Of a DNA stretch of 6,544 bases, positions 1-6,240 are shown piece after piece. A program made the translations under genes and the position numbers. Source of the DNA: an uncultured Bacteroidota bacterium (lineage in GTDB: Bacteria; Bacteroidota; Bacteroidia; Bacteroidales; SZUA-534); NCBI GenBank assembly GCA_937899145.1, contig CALBPW010000473.1, positions 1-6,544 on the forward strand, written 5' to 3'. Position 1 is the stretch's first letter. Each line of letters starts with the position of its first letter. Under the pieces are notes generated by a model, which saw only the letters and a program-made list of their open reading frames with translations, did not search any database and had not been told where the DNA came from.

Positions 1-165
1 CTTCTTTCATACTTCTTATCCAGGGCAAACCTCAAGACAGCCTCTTGAATGTTAAGTGTCAAAACAGGAATCAAGACTCCTATAGTCGTTAAAAACAGGT
101 CATTGATCCCATATTCTGTTGTAGTTAGGATGTTAGTATAAAGAGGAACAAGAAAAAAAGACAGC
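1..165 (-). CDS. Oligosaccharide flippase (Wzx/PST family), internal fragment
   Basis: Read on the minus strand, the first ~165 bases are open and encode a hydrophobic stretch including [18 protein letters not shown], then a second hydrophobic segment (DLFLTTIGVLIPVLTLNI) followed by QEAVLRFALDKKYER. This is the usual N-terminal pattern of Wzx/PST-type polysaccharide flippases: TM1 ending in a VPLYT-like motif, a T-x-EYG turn, TM2, then a charged cytosolic loop after an AVLRFALDK-like motif. Such proteins flip undecaprenyl-linked sugar repeat units across the inner membrane during capsule or O-antigen synthesis. The gene runs off the window at base 1, so most of it is missing. The frame stays open upstream to an ATG near 262, but flippase-like sequence stops around base 160 to 170, where the phage-like reading begins, so that ATG is probably not its start. 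The source organism cannot be told from this fragment. The family call is from remembered motifs. Confidence 0.7.
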
Positions 166-175
166 AGCAACCTAT
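150..175. other. Probable chimeric junction: flippase / phage portal
   Basis: Flippase-like coding sequence on the minus strand and portal-like coding sequence on the plus strand meet within this A-rich stretch, which contains a GACAGCAGCAACC run. Two conserved protein families facing opposite ways and both lacking their N-terminal ends at the same spot cannot be a normal gene boundary: there is no start codon, intergenic region or terminator for either. An assembly join or a recombination breakpoint is inferred. The exact base cannot be fixed because either frame can be extended a few codons through the stretch. Confidence 0.55.
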
Positions 176-817
176 TATGACGCGGCAGATTTCTGTACCA
201 CTTTTTAGATAGATAGAAAGTGCGCTTTATTTGCAAAAGATATTCTTGTAAAAGGGGCATATTACGGATTAATTCACGATGAAAGTGATACTGTCGTTAT
301 ATAGGATTTACCGTTTGATTATTGTCGTAGCAGATTTAAAAATGCACATGATGTAGATATTGTAGAATTTGATATGCGTTTTTTTGACACTATAAGAGAA
401 GAAAAATTGAGAAAACAAATTTTAGAAACGTATCCAAAATTTATTTAGAGATCCTATCGCAAATATAAATATCATAACGGAGATCGTTGGATTTTCTTAC
501 CGGCTGAAATGGGGATTTATTTTTCGTACTTTGAGGAAAGGCCATTCTTTTTAGACTTAATTCCGTTACTTGATGATTTAGATGATTATAAAGAAATTGA
601 TAAAGAGCGTAACTTATAGTCTTTGAAAAGAATTCTTGTCCAGCAGGTCTTGACAGATGGCATGAAATTGGTTTTTGAGCCTGAGGAAGCAGAGGAAATG
701 CACAATGGTGCTTTAGAAATGTTGGCTAATAATCCTGATGTGGATGTTTTGACGACTTATAATAAAGTTTAGTTACTTGATATGAGTAGTGATGATGATT
801 ATCTAAAGAAAACAACA
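158..817 (+). CDS. Phage portal protein, partial, with in-frame TAG read as an amino acid (probably Gln)
   Basis: Frame 2 carries about 220 codons with no TAA or TGA but five TAG codons, at 206, 302, 446, 617 and 770. Bridging the TAGs gives one coherent protein: KGAYYGL (residues ~32-38), [11 protein letters not shown] (50-60), VEFDMRFFD (69-77), an aromatic/acidic segment [20 protein letters not shown] (129-148), then an acidic helix and [10 protein letters not shown] (195-204). This order resembles portal proteins of tailed phages, including crAss-like phages, from memory of the family. The portal is the dodecameric ring at the capsid vertex through which DNA is packaged and ejected. Glutamine at the TAGs gives sensible local sequence, for example IQDLPF at 302; ordinary Gln codons (CAA at 416, CAG at 641 and 644) are also used. 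Both ends are missing: the left end meets a flippase and the right end runs into rpsN. Standard-code callers would see only short pieces. The reading frame is certain; the portal assignment is fairly likely; TAG=Gln is inferred from known recoded crAss-like phages. Confidence 0.65.
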
Positions 818-1024
818 GCAAAGCGCGAAAAATTAATTGCCGAAGGTGATTATGAGGCACTTCAAAAATTGCCAAAAAACGCTTCGCCTGTACGTATGCA
901 TAACAGGTGCTCTCTAACAGGCCGTCCAAAAGGTTATATCCGCCAATTTGGAATAAGCAGAATTCAATTCAGAGAGATGGCGCTTAAAGGATTGATTCCG
1001 GGTGTTAAAAAAGCAAGTTGGTAA
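782..1024 (+). CDS. rpsN: 30S ribosomal protein S14, N-terminus missing (zinc-free type)
   Basis: S14 helps assemble the 30S head near the A and P sites. Residues 13-80 of this 80-residue reading match S14 of Bacteroidota: [18 protein letters not shown], then [20 protein letters not shown] (38-57), SRIQFREMA and the typical end [11 protein letters not shown]. Family members in this phylum are usually about 89-99 residues and start with a basic MAKESMKAREVKR-like helix; that part (~20 residues) is absent. Residues 1-12 ([12 protein letters not shown]) do not look like S14 and continue the upstream phage frame, so the ATG at 782 is not the real start. Only one cysteine is present in the core, so this is the zinc-free (C-) form. 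rpsH follows after 18 bases, as expected in the spc operon, while rplE, normally upstream, is replaced by phage sequence. The gene is probably intact in the real genome and cut by a contig join here. Confidence 0.9.
   Translation: MSSDDDYLKKTTAKREKLIAEGDYEALQKLPKNASPVRMHNRCSLTGRPKGYIRQFGISRIQFREMALKGLIPGVKKASW
800..820. other. Probable chimeric junction: phage portal / rpsN
   Basis: Up to about 803 the frame reads as the phage protein ([11 protein letters not shown]); from about 818 it reads as ribosomal protein S14 ([16 protein letters not shown]). The join is in frame, in an AAAGAAAACAACAGCAAAG stretch, and removes the normal S14 start and the rplE gene expected upstream. No mobile-element end, target duplication or promoter is visible here. 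An assembly chimera is the likeliest cause. Confidence 0.6.
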
Positions 1025-1042
1025 CATTAAAGATTTAAAGAA

Positions 1043-1432
1043 ATGACAGATCCAATAGCAGATTTCCTTACACGTATTAGGAATGCTCAAATGGCTAAAA
1101 GCAGAGTTGTAGAAGTACCTACATCGAACATCAAAAAAGGTATAACCAAAATACTTTTTGACAATGGTTATATTCTGAACTATAAATTTGATGACGAAAA
1201 CGGTATCATCAAAATAGCTTTGAAATACAACTTGCAAACAAAGCAACCGGTTATCAAAAAATTAGAAAGAGTCAGCCGCCCGGGTTTGAGAAAATACACC
1301 AATGTTGAAAACATGCCACGTGTGCTTAATGGCTTAGGCATCGCAATACTGTCAACATCACAAGGTGTTCTTTCAGACAAAGAAGCAAAAGCTAAAAATG
1401 TAGGCGGTGAAGTTTTGTGTTACATTTATTAA
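1043..1432 (+). CDS. rpsH: 30S ribosomal protein S8
   Basis: S8 is a primary binder of the central domain of 16S rRNA and is needed early in 30S platform assembly; in enterobacteria it also represses the spc operon. The 129 residues match the usual length. The N-terminus [16 protein letters not shown] is characteristic, and the C-terminal signature covers [19 protein letters not shown] (residues ~97-115) and ends GGEVLCYIY, the rRNA-binding domain. The start follows the rpsN stop by 18 A/T-rich bases without a Shine-Dalgarno sequence, as usual in Bacteroidota. rplF follows after 12 bases. No anomalies are seen. Whether S8 autoregulation operates in this phylum cannot be told from the window. 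Confidence 0.98.
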   Translation: MTDPIADFLTRIRNAQMAKSRVVEVPTSNIKKGITKILFDNGYILNYKFDDENGIIKIALKYNLQTKQPVIKKLERVSRPGLRKYTNVENMPRVLNGLGIAILSTSQGVLSDKEAKAKNVGGEVLCYIY

Positions 1433-1444
1433 TAAAGTTATAAC

Positions 1445-1999
1445 ATGTCACGTATTGGAAAATTACCTGTAGCTATACCCGCTGGCGTTACCGTTACCGT
1501 TGACAACGACAACGTGGTAGTAGTAAAAGGGCCCAAAGGAACATTGACACAAAAAGTCAATCCGGACATTAAAGTTGTTGTAGAAGGCACAACTGTAAAA
1601 TTGGAGCGTCCTGATGACGAAATAGCGCACAAATCGATGCATGGTTTGTATCGCGCTTTAATCCACAATATGGTGGTCGGAGTTTCTGAAGGGTTCAAAT
1701 TAGAGATGGAATTTGTTGGCGTAGGTTATCGTGCCGAGTCAAATGGGCAAATGCTTGAAATGAGTTTGGGCTACTCTCATAGCATTATGTTTGAATTGCC
1801 ACCAGAGATTAAAGTAGAAGCTAAAACCGACAAACGTAGCAACCCGATGCTAAAACTTGAAAGTTGCGACAAACAACTTATCGGACAAGTAGCAGCAAAG
1901 ATTCGCTCGTTCCGTATGCCAGAGCCGTACAAGGGTAAAGGTATTAAGTTTATTGGTGAACAAATTCGCAGAAAAGCTGGTAAATCTGCTGGTAAATAA
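1445..1999 (+). CDS. rplF: 50S ribosomal protein L6
   Basis: L6 binds 23S rRNA domain VI near the sarcin-ricin loop and L7/L12 stalk base, supporting factor binding. The protein has 184 residues, normal for the family, and starts MSRIGKLPVAIPAGV. The two tandem L6 folds are evident: the first contains VVVKGPKGTL (around residues 25-34) and the second ends in the family signature PEPYKGKGIKFIGEQIRRKAG (about 159-179), which contacts rRNA. It sits between rpsH (12 bases upstream) and rplR (18 bases downstream), the standard spc order. No unusual features are seen. Confidence 0.98.
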   Translation: MSRIGKLPVAIPAGVTVTVDNDNVVVVKGPKGTLTQKVNPDIKVVVEGTTVKLERPDDEIAHKSMHGLYRALIHNMVVGVSEGFKLEMEFVGVGYRAESNGQMLEMSLGYSHSIMFELPPEIKVEAKTDKRSNPMLKLESCDKQLIGQVAAKIRSFRMPEPYKGKGIKFIGEQIRRKAGKSAGK

Positions 2000-2017
2000 T
2001 TTTTAAACTGAGAAATT

Positions 2018-2374
2018 ATGTCATCGTTTAAATTAGAAAGACGCAATAAAATTAAGGCAAGCATTCGCCGTAATGTTGCTGGCACAGCAGAGAAACCACG
2101 TATGAGTGTATTCCGCAGCAACAAACAGATTTCAGTTCAAATTATTGATGATGTGGCAGGTGTTACTCTTGCTTCAGCTTCGTCAATGATTAAAAGTATA
2201 GCTGAAACAAAAGAGACAAAAATTCAAAAAGCTGAGAAAGTTGGCGAATTAATCGCCAAAACAGCTTTAGATAAGGGAATAAGCCAAGTTGTTTTCGACA
2301 GAAATGGCTTTTTGTATCATGGTAGGGTTAAAGCCTTGGCTGAAGCAGCTCGTAAAGGTGGACTTAAATTTTAA
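2018..2374 (+). CDS. rplR: 50S ribosomal protein L18
   Basis: L18 binds 5S rRNA and, with L5 and L25 or their equivalents, anchors it in the central protuberance of the 50S subunit. The 118-residue protein has the usual basic N-terminus ([19 protein letters not shown]), followed by the conserved [19 protein letters not shown] block and the C-terminal [20 protein letters not shown] segment with a GGLKF end. Length is typical. The gene lies between rplF and rpsE; only six bases separate its stop from the rpsE start, indicating translation from one polycistronic message. Confidence 0.98.
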   Translation: MSSFKLERRNKIKASIRRNVAGTAEKPRMSVFRSNKQISVQIIDDVAGVTLASASSMIKSIAETKETKIQKAEKVGELIAKTALDKGISQVVFDRNGFLYHGRVKALAEAARKGGLKF

Positions 2375-2380
2375 AAGATT

Positions 2381-2893
2381 ATGTCGAACATTAGAAGAAT
2401 AAAAACAACAGATCTTGAACTAAAAGATCGCTTGGTGGCTATCAACCGCGTTACTAAGGTTACCAAAGGAGGCCGCACCTTTACTTTCTCTGCAATAGTT
2501 GTTGTAGGCAACGAAAATGGTGTAGTAGGCTACGGCTTAGGTAAAGCCAATGAGGTTACCACAGCAATTAGCAAAGGTGTTGAAGATGCAAAGAAGAATC
2601 TTATAAAAGTTCCAGTTATCAACGGGACACTTCCACACGACCAATTAGCAGCGTATGGCGGAGCAAAAGTTTACATCTCGCCAGCGTCGCACGGTACTGG
2701 TGTTAAAGCAGGTGGCGCAATGCGTGCTGTACTTGAAAGTGTTGGAGTAAAAGACTGCTTGGCAAAATCAAAAGGCTCATCAAACCCGCACAACGTTGTA
2801 AAAGCAACAATGGAAGCATTATCGCAAATGCGCGATGCAAAAGAAGTTGCCTTTGAACGCGGGGTATCAATGGAAAAAGTATTTAAAGGTTAA
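2381..2893 (+). CDS. rpsE: 30S ribosomal protein S5
   Basis: S5 lies on the solvent side of the 30S subunit near the mRNA entry site; with S4 it influences decoding accuracy and is the classic spectinomycin-resistance target. Its 170 residues contain the N-terminal double-stranded-RNA-binding-like S5 domain with the signature from [18 protein letters not shown] (about residues 30-47) to [11 protein letters not shown], including the KVTKGG loop (28-31 region) where spectinomycin-resistance changes occur in other bacteria; that loop looks wild type. The C-terminal domain has [20 protein letters not shown] and the [11 protein letters not shown] segment. It is five bases ahead of rpmD. Confidence 0.98.
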   Translation: MSNIRRIKTTDLELKDRLVAINRVTKVTKGGRTFTFSAIVVVGNENGVVGYGLGKANEVTTAISKGVEDAKKNLIKVPVINGTLPHDQLAAYGGAKVYISPASHGTGVKAGGAMRAVLESVGVKDCLAKSKGSSNPHNVVKATMEALSQMRDAKEVAFERGVSMEKVFKG

Positions 2894-2898
2894 TCATC

Positions 2899-3081
2899 AT
2901 GGCAAAGTATCGTATTAAACAAATTAAAAGCAAAATTGGCAGCAACAAACGCCAAGTTGCAACATTGGAAGCTTTGGGTTTACACAAACTCAATCAGGTA
3001 GTTGAGCATGATGCTAAACCTGAAATACTTGGAATGATAAATGCAGTAAAACATTTAGTTTCTTTTGAAGAAATAAAATAA
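2899..3081 (+). CDS. rpmD: 50S ribosomal protein L30
   Basis: L30 is a small 23S rRNA-binding protein of the 50S subunit. The 60-residue product has the family pattern: a first beta strand [11 protein letters not shown], the conserved [16 protein letters not shown] segment and a final helix IRGMI-like [13 protein letters not shown]. Length is normal for bacteria. It starts five bases after the rpsE stop and is followed after 10 bases by rplO. L30 is absent from some bacterial lineages, so its presence is a small taxonomic mark, consistent with Bacteroidota. Confidence 0.97.
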   Translation: MAKYRIKQIKSKIGSNKRQVATLEALGLHKLNQVVEHDAKPEILGMINAVKHLVSFEEIK

Positions 3082-3091
3082 AGACATTATT

Positions 3092-3538
3092 ATGGATTTA
3101 AGCAATTTAAAGCCGGCAGCCGGCTCAGTAAAATCTTCGAAAAGAATTGGACGTGGCGCAGGCTCGGGCAAAGGAGGAACTTCAACCCGTGGTCACAAAG
3201 GCGCAAAATCGCGTTCGGGTTACTCGAAGAAAGTAGGATTTGAAGGCGGTCAAATGCCTTTACAAAGACGTATGCCTAAATTTGGTTTCAAGAATATCAA
3301 CCGTCAGGAATTTAAAGCAGTTAATATTGGCGATTTGCAAAAATTAGCCGAAGCGAAAGGACTGACAAAAATCGACATTGATGTTTTATTAGCCAATGGT
3401 TTGATATCAGCTAATGATAAAGTGAAGATATTAGGAAACGGCAAATTGAGCGCGCAATTAGAAGTTGAAGCTCATGCATTCTCAAAATCGGCAATCGCTG
3501 CTATCGAAGCACAAAATGGCAAAGTAGTAACCTTGTAA
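3092..3538 (+). CDS. rplO: 50S ribosomal protein L15
   Basis: L15 is a late-assembling 50S protein whose long basic N-terminal extension threads through 23S rRNA. The 148 residues begin [20 protein letters not shown], then a Gly/Lys/Arg-rich extension ([22 protein letters not shown] region, about residues 20-42), [17 protein letters not shown] (50-66) and a C-terminal globular domain with [20 protein letters not shown], the L15 signature. secY starts 12 bases after its stop, the usual spc arrangement. Length and sequence are ordinary. Confidence 0.98.
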   Translation: MDLSNLKPAAGSVKSSKRIGRGAGSGKGGTSTRGHKGAKSRSGYSKKVGFEGGQMPLQRRMPKFGFKNINRQEFKAVNIGDLQKLAEAKGLTKIDIDVLLANGLISANDKVKILGNGKLSAQLEVEAHAFSKSAIAAIEAQNGKVVTL

Positions 3539-3550
3539 TTTTTTACGCTG

Positions 3551-4879
3551 ATGAAGAGATTTATTGAAACCTTAAAGAATATATGGCGAATCGACGATTT
3601 GCGAGATAGAATTGTAAACACATTGCTACTTATCTTGGTATATCGTTTAGGAACAATGGTAGTGTTGCCCGGTATCGACCCGACACAACTTGCAGCTTTG
3701 AAAAACCAAACAGCAAGCGGTATATTAGGTCTTTTAGATATGTTTTCAGGTGGCGCATTTTCTAACGCGTCAATATTCGCCTTAGGTATTATGCCTTACA
3801 TCTCAGCGTCAATTGTTGTTCAATTGTTAGGAATGGCAGTTCCTTATTTCCAAAGATTACAACGTGAAGGTGAAAGCGGCCGCCGTAAGATTAACGAGAT
3901 TACTCGTATCCTTACAGTAGCCATATTGTTCCTTCAAGGTCCTGGTTATTTGGCAAACTTGCATTCACAACTGCCAGAATCGGCATTCATTCTTAAAGGC
4001 GCATATTTCACCATATCGTCAATGTTTATACTTACAGCAGGAACAATGTTTGTAATGTGGCTTGGCGAGCGTATTACCGATAGAGGCTTAGGCAACGGAA
4101 TCTCTTTAATCATTATGATAGGTATTATAGCACGTCTCCCGTCGGCGTTGTGGGTTGAATTCATCTCACGCCTAAACGAACAAGGAGGCGGTTTGGTAAT
4201 GCTTTTAATCGAACTGATAGCCTTGGGGGTTGTTATCCTACTTACAATCTTACTCGTACAGGGGACCCGTAAAATTCCAGTACAATACGCGAAACGCATT
4301 GTAGGTAATAAACAATATGGCGGTGTTAGACAATACATTCCGCTAAAAGTTAATGCGGCAGGTGTAATGCCAATCATCTTCGCCCAAGCAATAATGTTCT
4401 TACCAATAGTTTTGATAGGATTTGCAAATGTTGAATCAGCAACAGGCGTTGCAGCGGCACTATCAAACCCTACAGGATTTTGGTATAACCTTACCGTTGG
4501 ATTGTTAATCATTATTTTTACATATTTCTATACAGCCATCATTATCAATCCGACACAGATGGCTGACGATATGAAAAAGAATGGAGGCTTTATACCCGGA
4601 GTAAAACCCGGGCGTAAAACAGTTGAATACCTTGACGCTGTTATGTCGCGCATTACATTACCAGGGTCAATATTCCTTGCACTTGTAGCAATAATGCCGG
4701 CCTTTGCTATGATAGCAGGAGTACAGAGTAGTTTCGCCTACTTCTATGGCGGCACATCTCTATTGATTATGGTTGGCGTAGTGCTTGACACACTGCAGCA
4801 AATCGAAAGCCATTTGTTAATGCGTCATTATGACGGACTGATGAAGAGCGGACGAATAAAAGGTCGTTCAAACATTTAA
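3551..4879 (+). CDS. secY: Protein translocase channel subunit SecY
   Basis: SecY is the inner-membrane pore through which SecA- or ribosome-driven proteins are exported or inserted, working with SecE and SecG. The 442 residues match the family length. About ten hydrophobic segments are visible, the first around residues 22-41. The plug region follows (about 55-75). Signature 1 is GIMPYISASIVVQLL (79-93) in TM2 and signature 2 is WLGERITDRGLGNGISLI (170-187) in TM4. Cytosolic loop residues KIPVQYAKR (241-249) and the C5-type loop FIPGVKPGRKT (347-357) that contact SecA and ribosome are present, and the C-terminus ends LMKSGRIKGRSNI. It is the last gene of the tight spc run; a 169-base gap then precedes infA. 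No frame damage is seen. Confidence 0.98.
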   Translation: MKRFIETLKNIWRIDDLRDRIVNTLLLILVYRLGTMVVLPGIDPTQLAALKNQTASGILGLLDMFSGGAFSNASIFALGIMPYISASIVVQLLGMAVPYFQRLQREGESGRRKINEITRILTVAILFLQGPGYLANLHSQLPESAFILKGAYFTISSMFILTAGTMFVMWLGERITDRGLGNGISLIIMIGIIARLPSALWVEFISRLNEQGGGLVMLLIELIALGVVILLTILLVQGTRKIPVQYAKRIVGNKQYGGVRQYIPLKVNAAGVMPIIFAQAIMFLPIVLIGFANVESATGVAAALSNPTGFWYNLTVGLLIIIFTYFYTAIIINPTQMADDMKKNGGFIPGVKPGRKTVEYLDAVMSRITLPGSIFLALVAIMPAFAMIAGVQSSFAYFYGGTSLLIMVGVVLDTLQQIESHLLMRHYDGLMKSGRIKGRSNI

Positions 4880-5048
4880 TACTTTCAAAAGAAGTTGACT
4901 GCTGAAATTGTTAAACATTATTTGTGCGCACACTTAATGCAAAACAAAATCAAAAAGACGTCTCAAAAAAGAATTGTCATTCAGTTAACACGAAGGTAAA
5001 CGCAGAGTCCACAAAAAAGGACATTTGAAGTAACCAAAAAATTAATTT
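4880..5048. other. secY-infA intergenic gap with no map gene
   Basis: This 169-base A/T-rich gap is the longest non-coding stretch inside the operon; other gaps are 5 to 38 bases. No ORF resembling methionine aminopeptidase (map), the gene found here in Bacteroides-type operons, is visible, and all frames are broken by stops. It contains a TTGACT at 4895 and TATTTG at 4919 with roughly Bacteroidota promoter spacing, but the -7 element does not match TAnnTTTG properly. A 4-base-pair stem (GTCC 5007-5010, GGAC 5019-5022) is too weak to call a terminator. ACACGAAGG (4988) and CGCAGAG (5001) resemble fragments of short intergenic repeats. It may hold an internal promoter for infA onward; that is a guess. 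Confidence 0.5.
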
Positions 5049-5267
5049 ATGGCCAAACAGGCTTCAATTGAACAAGATGGCACTATTATCGAAGCATTAT
5101 CAAATGCAATGTTTCGGGTTGAGCTTGAAAACGGATTGGTAATAACCGCCCATATTTCAGGCAAAATGCGGATGCACTACATTAAGATATTGCCGGGAGA
5201 TAAAGTGAAAGTTGAAATGTCGCCTTATGATTTAACTAAGGGACGTATCGCGTTTAGGTACAAATAA
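5049..5267 (+). CDS. infA: Translation initiation factor IF-1
   Basis: IF-1 binds the 30S A site during initiation and aids IF-2 and IF-3 in selecting initiator tRNA. The 72-residue protein is a single S1-type OB fold, exactly the usual size: [20 protein letters not shown], then [20 protein letters not shown] (about residues 22-41), the loop [20 protein letters not shown] and the end [10 protein letters not shown]. All conserved positions that I know for the family appear present. The start is preceded by AAAAAATTAATTT without a Shine-Dalgarno sequence. rpmJ begins 12 bases after its stop, the common infA-rpmJ-rpsM arrangement. Confidence 0.98.
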   Translation: MAKQASIEQDGTIIEALSNAMFRVELENGLVITAHISGKMRMHYIKILPGDKVKVEMSPYDLTKGRIAFRYK

Positions 5268-5279
5268 AAGAGTAAAAAG

Positions 5280-5396
5280 ATGAAAGTAAGAGCATCAATT
5301 AAAAAGCGCAATGCCGATTGCAAAATCGTGCGTCGCAAAGGACGTTTGTATGTGATTAATAAAAAAAATCCGAAATTCAAACAACGTCAAGGATAA
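5280..5396 (+). CDS. rpmJ: 50S ribosomal protein L36, zinc-free form
   Basis: This 38-codon gene is easy to miss because of its size. The product starts [17 protein letters not shown] and ends NPKFKQRQG, which is L36, a small 50S protein bound to 23S rRNA. The zinc-binding positions of the classic form (Cys11, Cys14, Cys27, His33) read Asn, Cys, Asn and Phe here, so the zinc site is lost. That is the C-minus type, common in Bacteroidota by my recollection, and means no zinc is needed. The gene is flanked by infA (12 bases) and rpsM (38 bases), its normal position. Confidence 0.96.
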   Translation: MKVRASIKKRNADCKIVRRKGRLYVINKKNPKFKQRQG

Positions 5397-5434
5397 TTTA
5401 ATAAATTTGCAACTCAAAAATTTTAAATGTAATT

Positions 5435-5809
5435 ATGGCACGTCTTGTAGGTGTAGATTTACCAAAAAACAAAAGAGGAGAAATAGGCCTGACATACATT
5501 TTCGGTATCGGACGCAGCAGTGCAAGAACAATTCTTGAGAAAGCTGGCATCAGTTTTGATACCAAAGTGGGTGATTGGACAGATGCAGAAGTTGCATCGC
5601 TTCGTAAAATCCTTGCCGATTATAAATTGGAAGGTGAATTGCGTTCAGAAATACAATTGAACATTAAGCGACTAATGGACGTTGGTTGCTATCGTGGAGT
5701 ACGTCATCGTTTGGGATTACCAGTACGCGGACAAAACACCCGTAACAACGCGCGTACACGTAAAGGTCGTAAGAAGACTGTAGCAAATAAAAAGAAAGCC
5801 ACTAAATAA
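5435..5809 (+). CDS. rpsM: 30S ribosomal protein S13
   Basis: S13 sits at the top of the 30S head, forms bridges to L5 and touches the P-site tRNA through its basic tail. The 124-residue protein opens [20 protein letters not shown], contains the helix-hairpin-helix-like segment [19 protein letters not shown] (about residues 21-39), and ends in the signature [20 protein letters not shown] (about 87-106) plus a long Lys-rich tail ([16 protein letters not shown]). Length is normal. It begins the alpha-operon part (rpsM, rpsK, rpsD), with rpoA and rplQ expected beyond the window. Confidence 0.98.
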   Translation: MARLVGVDLPKNKRGEIGLTYIFGIGRSSARTILEKAGISFDTKVGDWTDAEVASLRKILADYKLEGELRSEIQLNIKRLMDVGCYRGVRHRLGLPVRGQNTRNNARTRKGRKKTVANKKKATK

Positions 5810-5822
5810 TAGGTAATTAATT

Positions 5823-6212
5823 ATGGCACAGAAGTCAAAAACCACAAAGAAAAGAATCGTTAAGGTTGAATCAACGGGCGAAGTGCACATTCATTCTTCG
5901 TTCAACAACATCATTATTTCGATAACCAATAGCGATGGACAAGTAATTTCATGGTCGTCGGCTGGTAAAAACGGTTTTAGAGGTTCGAAAAAGAACACTC
6001 CATACGCCGCGCAAGTTGCAGCCGAAGATTGTGCAAAAGTTGCTTTTGACGCAGGAATGCGCAAAGCAAAAGTATATGTTAAAGGCCCTGGAACTGGCAG
6101 AGAATCAGCCATCCGTACTATTCACAATCAAGGAATAGAAGTTACAGAGATTGTGGACGTTACTCCACTTCCACACAATGGTTGCCGTCCTCCAAAAAGG
6201 CGTCGTGTTTAA
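5823..6212 (+). CDS. rpsK: 30S ribosomal protein S11
   Basis: S11 is on the 30S platform, contacting the 3' end of 16S rRNA near the E site and the mRNA path. The 129 residues have a basic N-terminal tail ([16 protein letters not shown]), the conserved [18 protein letters not shown] block, [20 protein letters not shown] (about residues 44-63), the [20 protein letters not shown] segment and the C-terminal signature [18 protein letters not shown]. The family's near-universal [13 protein letters not shown] end is intact. It lies 13 bases after rpsM and 28 bases before rpsD, the standard order. Confidence 0.98.
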   Translation: MAQKSKTTKKRIVKVESTGEVHIHSSFNNIIISITNSDGQVISWSSAGKNGFRGSKKNTPYAAQVAAEDCAKVAFDAGMRKAKVYVKGPGTGRESAIRTIHNQGIEVTEIVDVTPLPHNGCRPPKRRRV

Positions 6213-6240
6213 TTAGTCTAATTGAATAAATAAAAAACAA

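Noticed and set aside
166..264. Extension of the flippase frame on the minus strand to an ATG near 262
   Set aside because: The translated extension is not like the N-terminus of flippases, and the same bases read as a conserved phage portal segment (KGAYYGL) on the plus strand, so the open frame is likely chance.
158..817. Pseudogene with amber mutations under the standard code
   Set aside because: Decay would give TAA, TGA and frameshifts as well; only TAG occurs, with the reading frame preserved throughout.
726..929. Minus-strand 67-codon ORF
   Set aside because: It overlaps the phage-frame/rpsN reading on the other strand, shows no family features, and spans the suspected join; it is a shadow.
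914..1246. Minus-strand 110-codon ORF across rpsN and rpsH
   Set aside because: It is opposite two clearly conserved ribosomal genes and has no recognisable features.
3111..3125. Perfect inverted repeat AGCCGGC-A-GCCGGCT
   Set aside because: It lies inside rplO, encoding the conserved KPAAGS stretch, and a one-base loop could not form a useful hairpin.
5402..5409. TAAATTTG, an exact match to the Bacteroidota -7 element TAnnTTTG, upstream of rpsM
   Set aside because: No TTG or TTTG lies about 19-21 bases upstream, and such words are frequent in A/T-rich DNA. Spacing from rpmJ to rpsM is only 38 bases, so a separate promoter is not needed.
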